12,469 bases of DNA, taken from positions 1 through 12,469 of the forward strand of contig CAKTSA010000044.1 in assembly GCA_934597585.1 (NCBI GenBank), read 5' to 3'. Numbering within the stretch: the first letter of the stretch is position 1; the number at the start of each line of letters is the position of its first letter. This document shows positions 8,772-12,469 of the stretch, piece after piece. A model generated the notes under the pieces. It was not told the origin of the DNA. It was given only the letters and a program-made list of their open reading frames with translations, and did no database searches. This stretch comes from an uncultured Oscillospiraceae bacterium. Its GTDB lineage: Bacteria > Bacillota > Clostridia > Oscillospirales > Oscillospiraceae. The position numbers were made by a program, and so were the translations under genes.

Positions 8772-8805
8772 TTTTATGTACCGTTTTTGCACCTGAATTT
8801 CCGGC

Positions 8806-9564
8806 TTATTCCCGCTCCAGCCGTTCATCATTGTACCACACGCGGGTCAGATACAGTCCCCCCGGCGGCGCGGTGGGCCCCGCCAGGGTGCGGTTGCCGC
8901 TGTCGAGGATGACGGGGATATCCTCCGGCGTCAGCTTCCCCTCGGCGGCGTACAGGACGGTGCCGGTGATGGCACGTACCATATTATACAAAAATCCGTC
9001 GGCGCATACCTTCAGCTCCAGCAGCTCCCCGCTGCGGGTGACGCGGCAGTAGTGGATGGTGCGGACGGTGCTGCGGACGTTGGTGCCCACAGAGCGGACG
9101 GCGGCGAAATCGTGGGTGCCCTCGAACATGCGGGCGGCGCGGTCCATCACCGTTTCATCCAGCTTCTTGGGGTAGAAATAGGCGCGGTTCACGTAGAAGG
9201 GGTTCTTGATACGGGAGTTGTAGATGCGGTAGGTGTACTCCTTTTTGATGCAGGAGCCGATGGCGTTGAAATCGTCCGCCACCTGAAAGGCGGCCTTGAC
9301 GGCGATATCCTCAGGGATATGGGTATTGACGGCGAAGGGCAGGCGATCCAGAGGGATGCGGGAATCGGTGCGGAAATTGGCCACGTAGTGCTCGGCGTGG
9401 ACGCCGGCATCGGTGCGGCCGCAGCCGGTGAGCTTCACGCCGTGGCCGCAGACCATGCTGAGGCCCCGCTCCAGCGTCTGGGCCACGGAGATCTCCGTTT
9501 TCTGCACCTGCCAGCCGTGGTAGGCGCTGCCGTTATACATCAATGTCAGGGCGATGTTGCGCAT
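8806..9564 (-). CDS. truA: tRNA pseudouridine(38-40) synthase TruA
   Basis: A 252-residue cytoplasmic enzyme that converts uridines 38-40 of the tRNA anticodon arm to pseudouridine, usual length for the family. The N-terminal MYNGSAYHGWQVQ and the catalytic motif GCGRTDAGVHA with nucleophile Asp52 are diagnostic. FLYNMVRAITGT near 192-203 is the conserved C-terminal-half motif, which packs near the active site. The ATG at 9564 follows AAGGAGA. It starts 18 bases after ecfT, the placement usual in Bacillota where truA follows the ECF transporter genes. Confidence 0.96.
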   Translation of the reverse strand: MRNIALTLMYNGSAYHGWQVQKTEISVAQTLERGLSMVCGHGVKLTGCGRTDAGVHAEHYVANFRTDSRIPLDRLPFAVNTHIPEDIAVKAAFQVADDFNAIGSCIKKEYTYRIYNSRIKNPFYVNRAYFYPKKLDETVMDRAARMFEGTHDFAAVRSVGTNVRSTVRTIHYCRVTRSGELLELKVCADGFLYNMVRAITGTVLYAAEGKLTPEDIPVILDSGNRTLAGPTAPPGGLYLTRVWYNDERLERE

Positions 9565-9582
9565 AGGTTCTCCTTATAGCTT

Positions 9583-10389
9583 TTACAGCCCCAGGTGCTT
9601 CAGCACGATGATGCCAACGGCCAGGATCAGGAAGGCCGTGAGGGCCAGGTAGTCGGCGGGTTTATAACGGAGGACGTGGAGGGCGGTGCGGCCCTCGCCG
9701 CCGTGGTAGCAGCGGCACTCCATGGCGGTGGCCAGCTCGTCGGCACGGCGGAAAGCGCTGATGAACAGGGGCACCAGAATGGGCACCAGGGCCTTGGCCC
9801 GCTGGAAGATGTTGCCGGACTCGAAATCCGCGCCCCGGGCCTTCTGGGCGGACATGATCTTGTCGGTCTCCTCGATGAGGGTGGGAATGAAGCGCAGGGC
9901 GATGGACATCATCATGGACAGCTCATGGATGGGCATCTTCAGCTTTTTCAGCGGGGACAGCAGGTGCTCCAGACCGTCGGTCAGGCTGATGGGGCTGGTG
10001 GTATAGGTCAGAAGGAAGGTGCCCATGATCAGCATGACGATCCGCAGCACCATGGCGATGGCGGAGCGGATGCCCTCGTAGGTGATATGGCGCAGGAGCC
10101 ACACGTCCGCCACCGGCGTACCGCCGGAGAAGAACAGGTTCATGATGGCGGTGAAGGCTACGATGATATAGACGGGCTTCAGCCCCCGGGTCAGGGCCTT
10201 ATAATGCACCTTGGAAATCAGAATGCAGGCGGTCAGCACCACGGCCATGATGGCGTAGGTCAGGACGCTCTTGGCGTTGAACAGGGCCACGATATAGAGA
10301 ATGACGCACAGCAGCTTGGTGCGGGGGTCCAGCCGGTGGATGAAAGTCTCGCCGGGGAAGTACTGGCCGAGAGTGATGTCCTTCAGCAT
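9583..10389 (-). CDS. ecfT: ECF transporter transmembrane component EcfT
   Basis: A 268-residue integral membrane scaffold that couples the EcfA ATPases to exchangeable substrate-binding S components for vitamin or metal uptake. The N-terminus GQYFPGETFIHRLDPRTKLL is typical. Hydrophobic segments lie at about 26-60, 72-90, 108-130 and 245-264. Both cytoplasmic coupling helices are present: ARG at 184-186 (AQKARGADFESGN) and the second signature as CRC at 225-227 (AMECRCYHGGEGRT). The gene overlaps the end of ecfA2 by 7 bases, indicating translational coupling. No S-component gene is in the window, consistent with a group II module shared by several S proteins encoded elsewhere. Confidence 0.95.
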   Translation of the reverse strand: MLKDITLGQYFPGETFIHRLDPRTKLLCVILYIVALFNAKSVLTYAIMAVVLTACILISKVHYKALTRGLKPVYIIVAFTAIMNLFFSGGTPVADVWLLRHITYEGIRSAIAMVLRIVMLIMGTFLLTYTTSPISLTDGLEHLLSPLKKLKMPIHELSMMMSIALRFIPTLIEETDKIMSAQKARGADFESGNIFQRAKALVPILVPLFISAFRRADELATAMECRCYHGGEGRTALHVLRYKPADYLALTAFLILAVGIIVLKHLGL

Positions 10390-11249
10390 ACGGCATGGCC
10401 CCCTTTCAGGGCGAGGAGCTGCTTTTGCAGCGCCTCCACCGTGTAGACTGCCGGGTCGATGGCCACGCCTCTCTCATGGAGGGCGTGGGCGATCTTGGTG
10501 ACCTGGGGGACGTCCAGGCCGATGGACTCCAGCTCACGGGCCCGGGCGAACACCTGGGCCGGCGTGCCCTGCATGCGGACGACGCCCTTGTCCAGCACGA
10601 TGATGCGCTGGGCGTTGCGGGCGATCTCCTCCATGCTGTGGCTGACCAGCACCACGGTGCTGTGACGCTGGGTGTGGTAGTCCCGCAGCAGCGCCAGAAT
10701 ATCCTCGCAGCCACGGGGGTCCAGGCCGGCGGTGGGCTCGTCCAGGATCAGCACCTCCGGCTCCATGGCCATGACGCCGGCGATGGCGACGCGGCGCTTC
10801 TGGCCGCCGGACAGAGCAAAGGGGGATTTTTCCAGCACCTCTGCGCTGAGGCCCACGGCCTGCACCGACTGGCGGACGCGGCGGTCGATCTCCGCCTCGT
10901 CCAGCCCCATGTTTTTGGGGCCGAAGGCCACGTCCTTATAGACCGTCTCCTCGAAAAGCTGGTACTCCGGATACTGGAACACCAGCCCCACATGGAAGCG
11001 CACCTGACGGATCTGCTTGGGGTCGGCCCAGATATCCTGGCCGTTGAGGCAGATATGGCCGTCGGTGGGTTTCAGCAGGCCGTTGAGGTGCTGGATCAGG
11101 GTGGATTTGCCGCTGCCGGTATGGCCGATAACGCCCAGAAACTCGCCCGGCAGGATGTTCAGGGACATGTCCTTGACGGCGCTGCGCTGGAAGGGCGTTC
11201 CGGCGCTATAGGTATGTGTCAGATGATCGACACGAATGATGGGTTCCAA
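10383..11249 (-). CDS. ecfA2: ECF transporter ATPase EcfA2
   Basis: A 288-residue ABC ATPase, half of the EcfA1-EcfA2 heterodimer. Motifs are Walker A GHTGSGKST (42-50), a Q-loop with Gln92 in FQYPEYQLFEETV, signature LSGGQKRR (146-153), Walker B LILDEP (167-172) and switch His204. The YPEYQLFEETV stretch and the C-terminal extension are typical of EcfA2. No in-frame ATG fits. The best start is TTG at 11249, with GAGGAA about 8 bases upstream and the expected MEPIIRVDHLTHTY N-terminus at standard length. The end overlaps ecfT. Unusually, it is separated from ecfA1 by 235 bases holding repeats, so it may need its own promoter or rely on readthrough. Confidence 0.95.
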   Translation of the reverse strand: MEPIIRVDHLTHTYSAGTPFQRSAVKDMSLNILPGEFLGVIGHTGSGKSTLIQHLNGLLKPTDGHICLNGQDIWADPKQIRQVRFHVGLVFQYPEYQLFEETVYKDVAFGPKNMGLDEAEIDRRVRQSVQAVGLSAEVLEKSPFALSGGQKRRVAIAGVMAMEPEVLILDEPTAGLDPRGCEDILALLRDYHTQRHSTVVLVSHSMEEIARNAQRIIVLDKGVVRMQGTPAQVFARARELESIGLDVPQVTKIAHALHERGVAIDPAVYTVEALQKQLLALKGGHAVC

Positions 11250-11275
11250 TGTAGGGTTCCTCGTTTCATCAGTAA

Positions 11276-11303
11276 TTGTTGAAAATCCGGTGATTTTCAA
11301 CAA
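11276..11303. repeat. Perfect 12-bp inverted repeat upstream of ecfA2
   Basis: TTGTTGAAAATC (11276-11287) and GATTTTCAACAA (11292-11303) are separated by CGGT. It lies 26 bases upstream of the ecfA2 start and only about 10 bases before its ribosome site. It is AT-rich in a GC-rich neighbourhood and is not followed by a T-run on either strand. It could be an operator, an mRNA hairpin modulating ecfA2 expression, or the end of a small element. A TTGAAA on the minus strand inside it might serve as a -35, but no convincing -10 follows. Confidence 0.55.
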
Positions 11304-11325
11304 AGAAAATCGTTCAGGATCGGGC

Positions 11326-11351
11326 GGCGGGGCACATGGGCCCCGCCCTAC
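11326..11351. repeat. CTAC-ended GC hairpin repeat
   Basis: GGCGGGGC (11326-11333) pairs perfectly with GCCCCGCC (11340-11347) around a 6-base loop and is followed by CTAC. It has the same plan as the hairpin at 2229-2254, suggesting a further fragment of the same dispersed repeat family, here beside the 85-bp copy in the ecfA1-ecfA2 gap. Confidence 0.5.
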
Positions 11352-11374
11352 AGAGGGGTATTGATAGTCAGTGC

Positions 11375-11459
11375 GTAGGGGCCGGCGTCCTCGACGGCCC
11401 GCACGATATACGATGGCACTTCCGGTAGGCGGCGGGGCGTCGAGGACGCCGCCCCCTAC
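11375..11459. repeat. 85-bp palindromic intergenic repeat, copy 2
   Basis: Same length and orientation as copy 1 at 6696-6780, with 79 of 85 positions identical by eye. The ends GTAGGGGCCGGCGTCCTC and GAGGACGCCGCCCCCTAC are near-perfect inverted repeats. This copy ends 25 bases past the ecfA1 stop and separates ecfA1 from ecfA2. Together with the hairpins at 11276-11303 and 11326-11351 it fills this 235-base gap; no gene is seen there. No target-site duplication is evident around either copy. Confidence 0.8.
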
Positions 11460-11484
11460 GGGTGGTTTCAGGAAGGTGCCGCAG

Positions 11485-12330
11485 TTATTGCAGGGCCTTG
11501 CAGATGGCATCGGCGCAGTCGTCGACGGTGAGGGCGGTCAGGGGGACGTCCATGCCGCCCTGACGCAGGGCGTACAGCAGCTCCACCGTGTCGGGGGCGG
11601 CAAGACCCATGGCGCGGAGCTCATCCACGCGGGTAAAGACCTGGGCGGGGGTGCCGTCCATGACCATTCTGCCGTCGTTCATGACGATGAGACGGTCGGC
11701 GTCCATGGCCTCGTCCATATGGTGGGTGATGAGGACCACGGTGATGTTTCGCTCTTTATTTAATGTGCGGATGGCAGAGAGTACCTCTCGCCGGCCGGCG
11801 GGGTCCAGCATGGCGGTGGCCTCGTCCAGGACGATGCACTCCGGGGCCATGGCGATGACGCCGGCGATGGCCACCCGCTGCTTCTGTCCGCCGGAGAGAA
11901 GATGGGGCGCATGGCGGGTGAATTCCGACATGCCCACCGCCGCCAGAGCGTCGTCCACCCGCTGGCGGATCTCGTCACTGGGGACGCCCAGGTTCTCCGG
12001 GGCGAAGGCCACGTCCTCCTCCACCACGTTGGCAACGATCTGGTTATCCGGGTTCTGGAACACCATGCCCACCCGGCGGCGGATCTCCAGCAGCAGGGTC
12101 TCGTCCTTGGTGTCCATGCCCTCTACATACACCGCGCCGCCAGAGGGCAGCAGGACGGCGTTCATATGCTTGGCCAGGGTGGATTTGCCGGAGCCGTTGT
12201 GGCCCAGCACCACCACGAAGCTGCCCTTTTCAATGGACAGCGACACGTCCTCCAGCGCGGCGGTGGAGGGCTGTTCCTCCTCCGCCGGGTAGGTGAAGGA
12301 GAGGTGTTCGGTTTGCAGCATTGTTGACAT
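11485..12330 (-). CDS. ecfA1: ECF transporter ATPase EcfA1
   Basis: A 281-residue ABC ATPase, partner of EcfA2 in powering the ECF importer. Motifs are Walker A GHNGSGKST (43-51), Q-loop Gln92 in FQNPDNQIVANVVEEDVAF, signature LSGGQKQR (145-152), Walker B IVLDEATAMLDP (166-177) and the switch pair His203/His204. The FQNPDNQ and DEATAMLDP versions distinguish EcfA1 from EcfA2. The ATG at 12330 is preferred (AAGGAA upstream, slightly long spacing); a second ATG at 12321 would shorten it by three residues. It follows the partial upstream gene by 22 bases, so that gene probably belongs to the same transcript. Confidence 0.95.
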   Translation of the reverse strand: MSTMLQTEHLSFTYPAEEEQPSTAALEDVSLSIEKGSFVVVLGHNGSGKSTLAKHMNAVLLPSGGAVYVEGMDTKDETLLLEIRRRVGMVFQNPDNQIVANVVEEDVAFAPENLGVPSDEIRQRVDDALAAVGMSEFTRHAPHLLSGGQKQRVAIAGVIAMAPECIVLDEATAMLDPAGRREVLSAIRTLNKERNITVVLITHHMDEAMDADRLIVMNDGRMVMDGTPAQVFTRVDELRAMGLAAPDTVELLYALRQGGMDVPLTALTVDDCADAICKALQ

Positions 12331-12352
12331 GATAGCGTTTGCTTCCTTTATG

Positions 12353-12469
12353 TTATTCGCTGACCCAGCGGCCTGTGGCGCCGCAGGGCAGGGCCATGCC
12401 GGACTCGGTACAGGGCAGGCCCAGCTCGTCCCACATGACCTTGCCGCCGAAGCGCTGGCAGGCCAGCAG
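12353..12469 (-). CDS. C-terminal 38 residues of an unidentified protein (partial)
   Basis: The leftward frame entering at the right edge ends LPCGATGRWVSE then TAA. It is chosen over the other two open frames because nearly all third positions are G or C, like the neighbouring genes. The fragment contains three Cys (4, 20, 29) and two Trp. It is too short for me to assign a family; it is not the rplQ (L17) tail often found before ecfA1. The stop is 22 bases before ecfA1, consistent with one operon. Confidence 0.65.
   Translation of the reverse strand: MLACQRFGGKVMWDELGLPCTESGMALPCGATGRWVSE

Noticed and set aside
9583..10389. EcfT second coupling motif CRC in place of ARG as an anomaly
   Set aside because: Cys-Arg-Cys variants of this motif are, as I recall, common in Bacillota EcfT proteins; the central Arg is kept.

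Overview
This is a GC-rich, gene-dense window whose content points to a low-GC-phylum (Bacillota) anaerobe with high genomic GC, most likely of the Oscillospirales (Oscillibacter/Flavonifractor-like gut bacteria). The reasons are strong AGGAGG-type ribosome sites, a T-box leader, a ClpE-type unfoldase, an EFR1-type flavodoxin/ferredoxin, a DUF5711-like protein, the ecfA1-ecfA2-ecfT-truA order, and GC-rich hairpin repeats in the spacers. The taxonomic call is inference from content.

Left edge (1-756): no gene of ordinary size. Two leftward TTGACA promoter elements, one with 10-bp-phased A-tracts behind it, look like tandem stable-RNA promoters serving something beyond the left edge. Reading right, a sigma-70-like promoter leads into a complete T-box riboswitch (315-600) with a tyrosine specifier and a tRNA-Tyr-compatible discriminator base, ending in an intrinsic terminator. 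After a 17-codon micro-ORF comes a rightward PLP-dependent lyase gene of the tyrosine phenol-lyase/tryptophanase family (757-2205). A tyrosine T-box in front of a lyase that normally destroys tyrosine is the most unusual thing here: the switch should open when charged tRNA-Tyr runs short. That would suit tyrosine synthesis, or some other reaction, better than tyrosine breakdown.

Middle (2206-6583): a gene-free stretch with hairpin repeats and a bidirectional terminator separates the lyase from a leftward operon. Read leftward, the operon holds a ClpE-type AAA+ unfoldase with an N-terminal zinc finger, a 70-residue four-cysteine protein, an EFR1-type flavodoxin/2x[4Fe-4S] ferredoxin protein, and a YjjG-type HAD phosphatase.

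Right (6584-12469): leftward genes in order of transcription: the C-terminal end of an unidentified protein, ecfA1, ecfA2 and ecfT (energizing module of an ECF vitamin/metal importer), truA (tRNA pseudouridine synthase), a single-pass DUF5711-like beta-propeller-type protein, and a CvpA-family membrane protein. Two 85-bp copies of one palindromic repeat, 79 of 85 bases identical, lie in the two largest spacers of this leftward array. One of them separates ecfA1 from ecfA2, which usually abut. No CRISPR array, phage gene, transposase or tRNA/rRNA gene is visible inside the window.
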